64,000 nt of DNA, from assembly GCA_036897525.1 (NCBI GenBank), contig JAYMTJ010000039.1, positions 25,972 to 89,971 of the forward strand, written 5' to 3'. A program made the position numbers and the translations under genes. The notes beneath the pieces are model-generated. The model made no database searches and was not told the origin of the DNA. It saw nothing but the letters and a program-made list of their open reading frames with translations. Shown here piece by piece: positions 41,330 through 52,066 of the stretch. Position 1 is the stretch's first letter. Every line of letters begins with the position of its first letter. Origin of the DNA: Pelargonium x hortorum (Eukaryota; Streptophyta; Magnoliopsida; Geraniales; Geraniaceae).

Positions 41330-42654
41330 AATAGTAGGTATTAACTCCTAAACTTAAAGTAAGACGCTTAAAGTGACCTCCTATTGGCCCTCTTATGCTT
41401 TCACTAGAAATATTTTACACGAAAGAAAAACGGGTCTAACTTAGTGTTAAGGTTAAGGTTAATCCCTGCGAGTTTTATATCATTGAATTCTAGTAAGTCC
41501 CTTTTCTTTTGGTAGGCTTTTTTTTTGCGATCTACAGGTATCATGTAATTGGGAGATTTGTATGCTGATAAATCGAACTCGTTCCGTGGGGGAGCTTAGC
41601 AAATTTGTATTCAAGAGCTTTTCCAGTCTAAGGGAGTGAAAGGATTGTTGATAATATTTGGAATTTATATATATACAATAGAGTTTGACTAGGCTTGTTT
41701 GCATAAGACTCCGGATTGTCTTTTAAAGATAGCTGGTTGTTATTGGTACTTTGTTTGCGGTTGTAATTATTTCACTAAGGTCTCTTTTTACCTTATTAAA
41801 GAGGGATCTCTATCCGCTTAAATCTATTCTTGACGGACTTGGCTGGTACAGTTAGACCTAAACCGTGTGCTAAATTAGATAAGTTTAGTGCCCCGATCTT
41901 CTACCCTAGAAAGCGCTTTTTTTCACAGGGTTCTTTTTCTTTTTTATCCAATAACTAAACCCTTTTTTTAACATATAAAATTTGAATAAAGAGAATAAGG
42001 GATATTGCGTATTTCTTTATACTAATTTACTAAAAGAAACGGGTATTCTTCTCGAGTTTCACAAGATACTGTGTTGTAATAAATTAACTAACAAGGAGTA
42101 AACCCTTATTATATACCAAAGTCTGTAATACATTTACATATATTTGTACTTCATAAATATACGACGCTATACTTAACAAAGCAGTTCGTCAAGCAGGATC
42201 AAGGGGATTTAAAAGACCCTCTCACGATACCATCACCTGCTTCTCGGTCAATTGAGGAAAAACCCTTTAGCTTGCAAGTCAGAACTAAGGATGCTTTGAC
42301 TCTTTTTTTGGCTTTGGTATTCCTTATCTTCTTAATTTCTTTTTAGTAAATTCCCAATTAGCTTAGAGGGGGACTAGTTTAATGACCTTAATTCATGTAT
42401 GTTGTATATAGAATGCAGCAACCTTGTCTATAAAATAGTAAAAGAGAGCTTCAAAACCTAAAAAATAGAGTAAGGAATAGAATCACTTAGTTATAGCACT
42501 CTTTGCCAATGCATGCTAGGACATTAAGAATGCCTCTGTAATTCCATTCTTTACACTAGTCAGTAACTCTTTTTTTCGGAAGCTGGGAACTCTACTCTTT
42601 TGAGTTCCGATCGATTCAGGAGTTTTAGTTATTAAGAGAAGTTCTAAGAAGTAT

Positions 42655-42760
42655 ATGTTGGCTATGACTATGAAGAGTAGTACATCCCATAAGATAAGTT
42701 TAGCTACGGATTCCAGGCATAGCTAACAGGATGGGAAGACTCATAAAGGTATATACCTGT
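42655..42760 (+). repeat. A/G-rich dispersed repeat copy
   Basis: It has ATGACTATGAAGAGTAGTAC, CCCATAAGATAAG and GGGAAGACTCATAA (42,733-42,746). The last differs by one base from the matching part of the 49,116 copy. In frame it again gives GKTHK. Edges are indistinct. Confidence 0.4.
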
Positions 42761-45700
42761 TTGTTTATTTAAGCAGTCAGTCACAAGGAGCTATTAAAGT
42801 CACTCAGGATTCTTCAGGTTCCGGATTAATTAAAGCTTCGCAAGAGAGTTCTTATAGGTTGTAAAGATTGGGAGAGTCCCGCTTCTAACTAAGTAGAACT
42901 AGGAAAGTTAGAGGATGCAGAAGAGTAACTGAGAATTTTGTGCTATGTTAATAGGCTCTATTCGGGTTAGGGATCTTCCCATGTTTTCATACCTAAACTT
43001 TTGTTTTTCTAACTAAAAGGTACATAAGTATAAAAGAAGCATTAGATCGATTAGAGGGAAAGATAAAGACCTCTCGTAAAATAAGGACATTGAGCTTGAT
43101 ACTTCTTCCAATCAAGCACTAAAAGCAAATAGACAATCTGCTATTTAACAACTTACTTTGCATCCCCACTATATAGTCAATTCAAGCGTAAACCCTCCTT
43201 TTTATTAAATCCCCATCGTGTCAAACAAAGCTTAAAAGAGAAATCCCCTAGATTGTACATTTGGCTTGACAGCCTTACAACTATAAACTGACAAAGAAGG
43301 AATACCACCACTATTACAGTACTGAATGCCTTTAGTTTGACTATTTCTAGGCTAGGTTAGATACTCCCCGTTTAGGCCTCTTTTCTTTATGGATATCTAA
43401 CATACACCAAATTTATAGGAACACTTCCTTTATCTTTATAATAAAAAACCTCTTTATAGCTCTGCTTTGGAAGTATACCTGCATCTTAAGTTTAAGCTTG
43501 GGGGTTCCCGTTTACAGAATCTGTAACTAGATTAAAAAGTTATGTTAAGGTGTTTAGTATATTTACACAGGTAGTGGACTTGAAGCTGCATCTTTTTTGT
43601 GCGGTTTTATTTAACCTGTACTGTCTAAAGCTCAAAATGAAATGAGTATCTCCCAACAAACTAGGAGCTTCCAAACTTCCCAAGTAGATGGATTTCCGTA
43701 GTACCCCGTTTTGAGCTACTCTTATATTTTATGTAGTATATTAAGAGTGTACATTTAAGCCTCTAAGATATTATTTTCATGTAACTCCATACACAATATC
43801 AGCTCCTCCTTAGCTATTTCCGCAGAACAATAATCCAAATCTGTCTTTTTTATAACTAAAAGCTATTCCGGAAGCTCTAATATATGCTCGAAAAAGCTTT
43901 GTATCCAAAATCGACTTTAGCGCTCTATCCGGTGGTGTTGTACAGGGTTTTACTTTACTTTTAGCTAGCCCTATTCCTCATAACACAGGAATATCCTTAA
44001 TTTCCAGCCCGGATATCCTTTTTTTCAGAGCCCTATTTTCAAATTCTAAATATAGGCAAATAGTTACTTCTTTTCGAAACCGAGAATTAGAAAATAAAGA
44101 TTAAAGCAGTGTGTCCAAGTGAAATACTTCTAAACGAGCCCCATAAAGGCCCTTTAGTTCTTGTATGCGATTACATGTTTCATGAATTTGGGACTGTGTG
44201 AACTGCGAAGCCTAACTCTGGCACTCTAGGAAAGTCTAACTTCAGCAGGAGATTATATAAAAATACTGAGAGTCTCCTACACACTCTCTGAATAGTCGAT
44301 ATATTTGAAGTCTTTGCTTTCTAAAAGTAAAGTGTAGTACATAATGCTTGGTAATTAACATTGTTTGAAGTTATCGGTTAATAATACAAGTACGAGTTTT
44401 GTTTTCCTGAGTTTTGAGACCTATTTTAGGATAGGTTTACAAGATATTTATAGCCCAAAGAAGAGTTTCTTTCCTAAAGGAAATCCATTTGGGAATAAAA
44501 GAATTTAAGCATGTTGCTTCCGACAAAGAAGTATAGAACTCAAAAGTATAAGGTTGGCTTCTTCTTGCTGTCCCCCTACTCACCTTAGTCCCCAGTTAAC
44601 AAAGAAATCCTATAAAGAATAAACCAGGGAAGTGCTTATTTCTTCAGCTTTTCCAGTTCAAAATCTAAGGCTAGAATATGTATAACAAATATAGAGGGTC
44701 TTTTCATGTCCCTTGCTTCTCAGCTATTATACTAAGCCTAGAAAGACATTTAAAGAAGGGTAAAAACAAACCTATATAGAAGCTGCTAAAATCTTGAGAT
44801 ATAGGGTAGAGTTATATTATAAAAGAAGAGTCTTCTTTACTAATAATCTGAACAAGTAGAACCTAAAAAATAATGGGACAGAAATACCAAAGAAGAAGGG
44901 TTTTTTTTACAAGCAAGATTCAAAATACTTAAATTAAAGGCAAAACTAATTATTCAATTCAAAAAGGGTTTTTACTTATGTCTTAACAAGCGTGCTTTAT
45001 TTGTTAAATATAGAAAAGAGATAGGGATCTTGCAAGTGACTCTTAAAAATTTTTTTTAAGTTAAGAATGTGGGAGCTTTAGTGTTTGCAAGTACTTTAGC
45101 TATGGCCCTTAAAAGAAAGCACCTAATTACTGACTGTTGATCCGAAAAAGTCAAAGTTACGTCAACGGAAAATGCAGGTTGTGTGCAAAGGTTCGATAAG
45201 TGTTAGTAGAGGTCCGAGTTCTCTCTTTTTTTTGTCATATGAAGGAAGACTTCCGAACTAAACCTTGACAAACTTGATTCTTGTTAATTGCTTTAATTAG
45301 TATACTTAAATAAGTAGAGTAGAGAAAGTTTCCATATTTCTATAAATTCTTATCTTAAACCGGGGCAGGCAAGCTTACCTATCTTTATCTCTACAGTACA
45401 AATTTTTTTTCATAAACAAAGCAATTACTGGAATAAGAGGACTAGGGAAATCCTGACTTGAAATGAATGGCACACACCCTACAGGACTTAGCATATAATC
45501 GGAACTCTTAAGGGCCCTAGTCAGATGCACTAGAATTTTAAGTATTTGTGTATCCCGTTAAGTACTTATGGACTAACCTTACTGTTATACCTAACTTTAC
45601 TGTCAATACAGGATTTCACACTTTTCTAATTAAGAAGGATAAAACCTGTACATTAGACTTTAATTTAATGAGACCCCTCTATTAACCCTAAGGGATTCCT

Positions 45701-47440
45701 TCTTACCTTATCATTAAAACCCGTTCAATCTAAATCTAGTTGCTATTTTAATTTAAAGGGTTTCCACTTCTTTTTGGACATAACTAACTAAGTTACATCA
45801 AAAGTTTTCTTAGCTCGTTATTATAAAGAAGTAGAAAGAAATTTTTTAGAGAAGCCTTTTTAATTGTTACAAGTAAAGGAAATCCTTGTAAGTTGTACCC
45901 TTTCAAAGGTAGATAAAAGTCTATGGCCTGTGATTCTTAATTCTATATTTAATTAAAGATTAAAGAGATATCGCTAATAGGAATGCGGATTAGGTAACAT
46001 ATATTATATACACGGTTAGTGATAAACTTCCTCAAAATTTATGCTTTAGCTAGTGGAAAGGAGTCCCCATGGAATTGCTTTCAATATGTTTTATTTTATA
46101 GCATAATGCATCCGCGGGTAAATCAAAACTAAAAGACAGAGCGATGGGGGCGCTACTTCTCTCAGATGATATAAGTTTTTTTTCAGTCTTTAAACTTCCA
46201 CAACATTAGGTTAGGTATAGAAACTCTGTAAAACTTTATTGTGGTTCCTTTCCAAAACTCGACTGGCGGATGTGTGGGGAGCGCTTCTCACTCAGTATTC
46301 ATTTTCCGGGAATTCCTAATATTACAAAGACAAAGACCTCGTAAAATGTGTTTTATACGACAGGGTTAACGCTTAATTAAGAAGACCCCACCCCACTTCG
46401 GATACCCTATCCATGCGGGTTAACTTGTTCATAATGTTGTATTTGTATTATTCCTTAAATACAAATGAAAACAAATCTTTGTGACGTAAATTAATTTCAT
46501 ACTTTTCATGCCAAAGCAGAGTCTTAGGTAATACTAAACTCTTAAATGACTACTCCGTAATGTCCTTTTCCACAATTTCAAAATTAACAACGTACCAAAC
46601 AGGAATGCATATAGTATTTTATCCTAAATAAGGAATCGTTTTGGGACAAGGAAATAAGAGAATCTTAGTCATCGAAAAAAACCTTGTTCCCCGACATATT
46701 AGTAGCAAAAACGCTCATAAAAAAGAAACCCGGTACGAACCCCCACTTAACTTGTTGTTGTAGACTCAGAAGTTAGCTTTGCTTTGGTCTTTCTTTTTTG
46801 CCTCTATTATACCCATATCCCTTATTATTTCATTTCTATTATAGTATAGGAGTTTCCCTACCTTACATTACACTCCTTTTAATTTCTCAATAGTATACCC
46901 TCTATATTATTTATTGTGATATGTTCTACTTTTTCTAAGTCAAGCTTGCTATAATAAGATAAGGTTGAACTGTTATCATACATTTAAGATAAGATTCCTT
47001 CCTTCATTTATTTTGTCTAGTCAACAGCAAATAAGCATATGAGTTGAAATTAAAGGAGTCAATTCTTCAGACTCGAAGACTAAATAGTAACAGTAGCACT
47101 AGAGTTCTGGGATGCCTGTTATTGGTGATGTGCCAGCGTTTTTTGACCCAATTCAAAATTTGAAAAGGACGCTTTTAGATATAAGGTAATAGAGTTTTCG
47201 TCGATATAATTTCTTTGCCTACGTTTCTTGGGGGATTCTGATACTAGGAAAAAAAAACAAATTAAAAAAGGGCCCCTTTTTTCTAATTCTAATATAGTGG
47301 ATTTGCTAACTTTAATTAAGGGGGTTTTAATCTTTAATCCTGTTATAAATCAATATATAAAAAGGGAACTCACAGCTAATAAATTGCTTTGTCACTAAAG
47401 ACATATCCGGACCACTTAGTTAGTATACTAAAAGAGTCAT

Positions 47441-48061
47441 TCAATCTTGTAAACTTACGGAGACTAAAAAGGGAAAGAGGCATACAAACAAAAAGAAATA
47501 ACCCACAAATAAAAGAATATGGTACCATTTTGTCTCAATAGAGGTTGCAAAAAGAACCAGAGGTATTAAAGTAGGTAAAGTTGTCATATTCTTCAAGCTG
47601 TTCCTAAGATTACTAGTCCCTATTCCAAGAGCTAGAGAAGAGTGTATTCCACACAAGATTGTCAATACCAGACTCCCTAGGACAATATTTAAGCAATCCA
47701 TTATAACTAGATCAAATTGGTACATCATTTGTAGTATTGGGAAAGTAAAGAAAACGCAACTAATTTGAATAAACCAGTGACCCGCTAGTTGTATGAGCAA
47801 AAGCCTTGGCAAACAAAAGGAGCTTAAAGAATACAATTCTAGTGTACCGTTTTCTTTTTCATTTTTAAGAAAGTCTGTGGAAAGAAAGGAGAACAGGAGT
47901 GAGATCCAAATGAAACCTATATGGAAATGGCATAGAAAGCTTTGTTCAAAGCCAAGTATTAGCGGTATTATAACAAGATATGATAGAAACAAGGAAAAGC
48001 TTGTGATTGGTGTGGAGGATAGAATGTTTTTATAATAGATTTTAAGAGGGGACTGTCTCAT
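47441..48061 (-). CDS. ccmB: Cytochrome c maturation membrane subunit CcmB
   Basis: CcmB is the integral-membrane partner of the CcmA ATPase in cytochrome c maturation (system I); with CcmC it serves heme delivery to CcmE at the mitochondrial inner membrane. The frame encodes 206 residues, the usual plant length, and ends in SVSLQD as plant CcmB does. Seen in the protein: STPITSFSLFL (16-26), NGTLELY (71-77, the family's DGTLE-type motif), CGIHSSLALGI (137-147) and TLPTLIPLVLFATSIET (161-177). Hydrophobic segments lie near 19-38, 44-61, 86-110, 119-147, 160-175 and 179-203, matching six membrane helices. The frame could start three codons earlier at 48,070 (MVK-M), but plant CcmB begins MRR/MRQ, so the ATG at 48,061 is preferred. 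It lies 94 bases downstream of trnY on the same strand. The sequence is well diverged from angiosperm CcmB as I remember it, yet fully open, which suggests continued selection. Several leucines that angiosperms create by RNA editing appear to be encoded directly (inference). Confidence 0.94.
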   Translation of the reverse strand: MRQSPLKIYYKNILSSTPITSFSLFLSYLVIIPLILGFEQSFLCHFHIGFIWISLLFSFLSTDFLKNEKENGTLELYSLSSFCLPRLLLIQLAGHWFIQISCVFFTFPILQMMYQFDLVIMDCLNIVLGSLVLTILCGIHSSLALGIGTSNLRNSLKNMTTLPTLIPLVLFATSIETKWYHILLFVGYFFLFVCLFPFLVSVSLQD

Positions 48062-48155
48062 TTTCACCATTTACGCCAGGGAATTGATAAGCATTATGAG
48101 CCTTTATTTGCCCTTTTATTTATTATATTAGGACTTCTTTTTTTATATTACGTGT

Positions 48156-48240
48156 TGGGAGAGGCAGGACTTGAACCTGCGTAGAAAAACCTTTCAACAA
48201 ATTTACAGTCTGTCGCTTTTGACCGCTCAGCCACTCTCCC
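48156..48240 (-). tRNA. trnY-GUA: tRNA-Tyr(GUA), native mitochondrial type
   Basis: Folded on the minus strand, the acceptor stem is GGGAGAG/CTCTCCC with an A discriminator. The T stem GCAGG/CCTGC is perfect around a TTCAAGT loop. The anticodon loop CTGTAAA carries GUA, with a five-pair stem that includes one G-U pair. The long variable arm gives 85 nucleotides in all, the class-II form expected for organelle and bacterial tRNA-Tyr. It closely resembles native plant mitochondrial trnY as recalled. It lies between trnN (48 bases upstream) and ccmB (94 bases downstream), all in one direction. No structural defect was seen, so it is probably functional. Confidence 0.97.
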
Positions 48241-48288
48241 TTAAAGATAGAAAAAAAACTCTCTATGCATTGTTTGTTTTCTTTGATT

Positions 48289-48360
48289 CTCCCCAAGTAG
48301 GATTTGAACCTACGACCATTCGGTTAACAGCCGAGCGCTCTACGACTGAGCTATTGAAGA
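48289..48360 (-). tRNA. trnN-GUU: tRNA-Asn(GUU), plastid-like
   Basis: The minus strand folds into a 72-nucleotide class-I tRNA with anticodon GUU in the loop CTGTTAA. The T arm GTAGG-TTCAAAT-CCTAC and the D stem GCTC/GAGC are perfect. The body is very like plastid trnN-GUU as recalled, which is the form seed-plant mitochondria usually carry. Oddities: the acceptor has two adjacent U-G pairs (3-70 and 4-69); the first anticodon-stem pair is C27-A43, a mismatch; and the D loop reads AGTCGTA where AGTGGTA is expected, so G18 of the G18-G19 pair is replaced. A C-to-U edit at position 27 would restore a U-A pair. It may be functional with editing or in early decay. Confidence 0.88.
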
Positions 48361-48425
48361 AGACTTCTAAGTGTACTCTATGCGATTTCTTCTTTATCTT
48401 AATAAAATAGCCGTATCATAACTAT

Positions 48426-48656
48426 CTAAACGATGGTAATCGGAACTCGTAGCCGTTGATCGGCAATCTCTTTCTTAGTTGACTCTAGAATCCGGGTTTT
48501 AGGGCGTAAACAGGCTTTGTCTTTCTTTTGTGAAATTGTATTTTCTGTAAAGTCTTTAGTAAGACCGCGCTTATTACGTCGAATTTTACATCGAGAAATG
48601 AAAGCTATGTAAATAGGTTCAAAGCGGCCTCCCTGTATAAAGTGTAGTCCTATCTC
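48426..48656 (-). other. Unassigned open frame without start, upstream of trnN
   Basis: A stop-to-stop frame of 76 codons, followed by a TAG whose complement lies at 48,426-48,428. It has no ATG or GTG, so it could only be an internal or last exon, a fragment, or chance. The product is strongly basic, with a CKIRRNKRG stretch near residues 28-36 and the ending RLRVPITIV. I compared it mentally with plant mitochondrial ribosomal proteins, nad, cox, atp, ccm and matR products and recognise none. It is same-strand and only 65 bases from trnN, which is why it is listed. Frames of this length are expected by chance in AT-rich DNA of this size. Confidence 0.2.
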
Positions 48657-49019
48657 TCACTTCACTTAACAACTCTATATCTGACAGACCTTAGCCATAA
48701 GCAATGTTATCCGTTCCCTTTTTTCAGGAAATTCAAATTAATAAAGAATACAATCTAATCCAAATGAAGGGATTGTATCTCGCCCGCTTTGGAAGATATA
48801 AGTTTCAGGCCCTAGAAGGAAATGAGTTTGACTAAGCAATGACCTTCTTGTGTTACCTAGCTTATAATAAGAAAGGAGTCTTCTTAGAAGCTTACAAGGA
48901 TAGCATAGAGTAGTTGACTTTGTATAACTAAAAGAAAGCCGCTAGGGCGAACTCATTGTGTGTGGGGTCTTCTCTCTGACCGGTATAAGACTCATACCCA
49001 ACTAGTTTAGAGAGAGCAT

Positions 49020-49150
49020 GAAAGCTACAACTGTTATAGGCAACGAAACGATAAGAAGAATATACTAGCTACAAGTACAGGAAATGCGAATACCCATAAC
49101 AAGACCTATAAGACTGGGAAGACCCATAAGACAAAAGAGTATGTAGTCGA
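49020..49150 (+). repeat. A/G-rich dispersed repeat copy
   Basis: One of the clearest members of a degenerate family. It holds GCTACAAGTACAGG and twice the theme AAGACC(C/T)ATAAGA. The 14 bases GAAGACCCATAAGA at 49,118-49,131 recur exactly at 51,363-51,376. In one frame it reads without a stop as an Ala/Thr/Gly/Lys-rich peptide including KTGKTHKTKE. No start suits it and upstream copies are frame-broken, so I treat it as repeat, not gene. Confidence 0.5.
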
Positions 49151-51300
49151 AGCTGAGCTAAAGAGTTTGACTTTAAAGGGATAGATTAGAACAACAAGAA
49201 ACACAAACCGAGCACAAAACCAATTCCTTAGGCTCGATAGCTAATACACTCCTTCTCATAAGATCTTACCCTATAATAAAAAGAAATTGAGTCTAACTAT
49301 CTATTACAAACCCTTAGGAATACCTACACTTTTTAATTACTATCTATACAAGACTTCCCAGCTACACATTAGCTCCAACTAAGCTCGATAAGAGCATAGC
49401 TTCAAAGGTAGAGCTCCCAAGAACACAAGAATACATTTAAGCCTCTCCTTTACCTTTAGCAACACCTAATATAATAGTCCTGGCTTCCTTTAGCTCCTGT
49501 TGACATTGGACAGCTTTCAGGAGTTGTAAAAGCAAGACCGGCACAGAAGATTATTAGCTTAGACTTAGAATTCTTAATAAACTGACTCTAAATAGAATTA
49601 TTATAGCCCAGATTTCAACCCTCTCTTTTCCATTACCTATAAGACCCGAGAAAGAACAAAGAAATATCTCCGTATACTAAGATATACGATTGCTGCTCTC
49701 GAAACACATGGGTGGATAACTACTATAATAAAGGCGAAATCTCGGGAATAAAAACCGCGTAAACTAACTCTCGCACTTGCTTTATTAAAGCACTAGAACT
49801 TACCTATGTATTGTATCTCTTGGACACACCCTCTATAGAGCTCCTCCAAAAGATCCTAAGAGTCCTGCCTCTTTCTTAAAAAAAAAGGGGTGAGTCTATG
49901 GGAGGATAGTAGTTATTTGAACTAACACTTTGGGGCATATATCAATCAATATTTAACCAGTATTCCGGAAAGAAGTCAAAAAAAAGCCATTTTGGGGGTC
50001 TCTACGATACAGTATTACTGAAAAGTGGATTTTAGACAATCTGGTTTTAGAAAGAACGAGTTTTGCTGTTAACGGTCAGACTCTAGAATTAAAAGTATCG
50101 AATTACAATATGTATACATTATAAATCAATAACACTCTCAGGGCTAATATGGAATCACTTTAGATAGAGCGTTAGTTTCTTAATTAGATGTAATGTCGGG
50201 TCAAACAGAATATAAGACGTGTGGAAGATTTGACAAGTAAAAAAGCTGGGAGGTCTCTTTCAAAAAAAGGAAGAGTCCAAGGCTCTTTTCTTTTCAGGAT
50301 TAAAAAATTCCCTTAAAGGAAAGATAGGTTTAACTCTTTTGTGGGTCTTTATCTTTATTAGAAGGTGGTAGTGTTTCAGTTCTTGGTACATCGAGATTTG
50401 ACCTTCACTTCAAGAGATTGATTCATAGGTGGTTTGATGTGCGTGCAAGTTAGATCTCTCAGTATTGGGTTGACTACCTTAACTTTATTATTTATTGATC
50501 TTGAGAGCTTTGTAGCTTTCCTTGTTGTAAAGTTTTATGATAGCGGATACTACTGGAACCCATGACATTTCTACTAAGACCGGCTTGTTCTACCGCGGGT
50601 TGAGGTCCAAAATATACAGAGTAGTCACCATAATGGCATCAATTAGAGTCCTTGGGTCATAGTTAATTGGTTTTGTCGATCCTAATTTCCTAATAAAACA
50701 AAAAGTCTTAGTGCTTTTACTGGTAGGGAATTGCTTATTAAGTAATATGTACCTCCTCCTATTTATTGTAGGGATACTTATACTTAAGAAAGATTCTTAT
50801 AAGTATAAAACTAATTAATAGAGTTTCATTTTTAGCTAATGGGTGTCCTTATAACGGAAGGGTTGTCTAGAAAATTAGAGTTAAACTAAGGATTTTACCC
50901 GGATTTCAACAAATTATAAGTATAGAAAAGTTTCTAGAAAGTTGAATTGTTATCCAGTTATATAATATAATATTTGCCGAGCAATCTTATGTTAATGCTA
51001 AGCTAATTCTAAAGCTAAAAACTCGGTTACAGGGGTTACCATAGAGCACAGCACCTTATCTCTGTTTCTAAATGTTAAGTAAAGTGATATGCTTCTTATT
51101 TACAGAACTCCGTATAACCACAGTAGTATTCCCTTTATCAGAATAGAGTGCCTTTTTTTTACTCCAGCTTTTCGCTTTTTGGCTTATGAAAGATTAATAA
51201 GTACCCTATCTAAACTTTGCTTCGGGTTTTTTAAGGAAACAGCGCGAAACTGTCATGTATATAACTTGCATATATATAATTAGGAAATACGGAGCTTAAA

Positions 51301-51480
51301 AAAACTATAGGGGATACGGGTGAGAGTATAACTACAATAGCTACAGGCAGCAAGAACAATAAGAAGACCCATAAGAGTACAGCAGCAGCTAAAGTGGATA
51401 TTGTGAAGGCTTATAAGACAGGTACGGTAGCAGCTAACAAGAGATACAGACTAAGAAAGAGCTAGTCAGTAGGCATAAGA
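51301..51480 (+). repeat. A/G-rich dispersed repeat copy
   Basis: It contains ATAGCTACAGGCAGCAAG, AAGAAGACCCATAAGAGTAC (51,361) and AGCAGCAGCT. The frame from 51,280 to the TAG near 51,465 is open for about 60 codons with a product dominated by A, T, K, S, G and N. It shares an exact 14-mer with the copy at 49,118. The triplet texture suggests descent from a short tandem or coding repeat. Confidence 0.5.
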
Positions 51481-51761
51481 AAGGCGTTGAGATTAAGAGG
51501 AGAGTTTACTCACAGTTAAGTTTGTATTAAGGAAGTTATCCTAGACAGTAAAGGGGTCCTTTGTTAGAGTCTTCACTGATCCAGGTGGTATGAACACAGT
51601 GGAACAAGTCAAAAGGTTTTTTTAGAAGGGTACTTGATTAATAGCTTCTGGGAATTCTTTAGTAAAAGTAGCCTCTTAAGGAAGAGTTAGGTATTGTAGT
51701 GGTTATAGCAGTCCAGTCATACTATATGACAGCAGATGCAGCTTATATTAGTCTTACTAAA

Positions 51762-51807
51762 AGTCTTATGCGATTAGAATCCTTGTGGCGAATGTCTTCT
51801 ATACTCT
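51762..51807. repeat. 46-base dispersed repeat, copy 1
   Basis: It aligns without gaps to 55,562-55,607 with 35 of 46 positions identical, including GATTAGAA and AATGTCTTCT. Both copies lie downstream of an A/G-rich repeat. On the minus strand the block ends in a TTCTAATC phrase that resembles a tRNA T arm, so a tRNA origin is possible but unproven. Confidence 0.4.
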
Positions 51808-51998
51808 CTAGCTTTAAGAGTATGACCCTGAGAAATTCTTTATTAACCCAAAGCTAGGAATGAAAAATATAGAAAAAGTATAGGTTTACAAAACCCTAAG
51901 TTCTTAAATCTAGTTAATAAGAGCGGCTAGCTGAATAGATTTTCAAAGAATCTTTATAATAAATAGAAGATTCTGAAAGCAAGCTTTTTGTGTTTTTG

Positions 51999-52066
51999 TT
52001 CTTATTTTCTTGTGGTGAAAGCACCCGTCGTGTAATCAGCATGCAAAGGTTCAAGTCTGCTCGTCA
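51999..52066 (+). pseudogene. Decayed tRNA-Gln-like sequence
   Basis: GTGGT (52,012) followed by GCATGCAAAGGTTC (52,039-52,052) matches the D-loop and variable-to-T-arm parts of native plant mitochondrial trnQ-UUG as recalled, at the right spacing. The anticodon region reads CGTGTAA instead of a TTG loop. The T stem (AAAGG against CTGCT) no longer pairs, and no matching acceptor was found. It is therefore read as a pseudogene rather than a gene. Confidence 0.4.

Larger units (their letters stand above)
31546..47440. other. Gene-free stretch, AT-rich mitochondrial spacer
   Basis: No recognisable gene. Between 34,092 and 34,935 frames of 84-103 codons overlap on both strands; none resembles a known protein. 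The stretch holds A/G-rich repeat copies (about 33,610-33,760 and 42,655-42,760), a TA tract (38,214), a hairpin (40,774) and a short G5/C5 palindrome (41,319). A tRNA-like remnant lies on the minus strand near 35.15 kb. No promoter or terminator could be assigned. Confidence 0.6.

Noticed and set aside
41571-41645. Minus-strand TTGCTAA with GAGTTCGAT, like a serine tRNA
   Set aside because: Spacing fits neither class well and no stems form; too weak to list as a remnant.
45180-45200. GTGTGCAAAGGTTCGATAAG, like the trnQ T arm
   Set aside because: Only one block is present and the 3' half of the T stem is missing.
47793-48035. 80-codon open frame on the plus strand
   Set aside because: It lies wholly within ccmB on the opposite strand and is a shadow of that gene.
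48171-48410. 79-codon plus-strand frame with a GFEPTT phrase
   Set aside because: It is the antisense reading of the trnY and trnN genes; that phrase is a typical product of reading T arms backwards.
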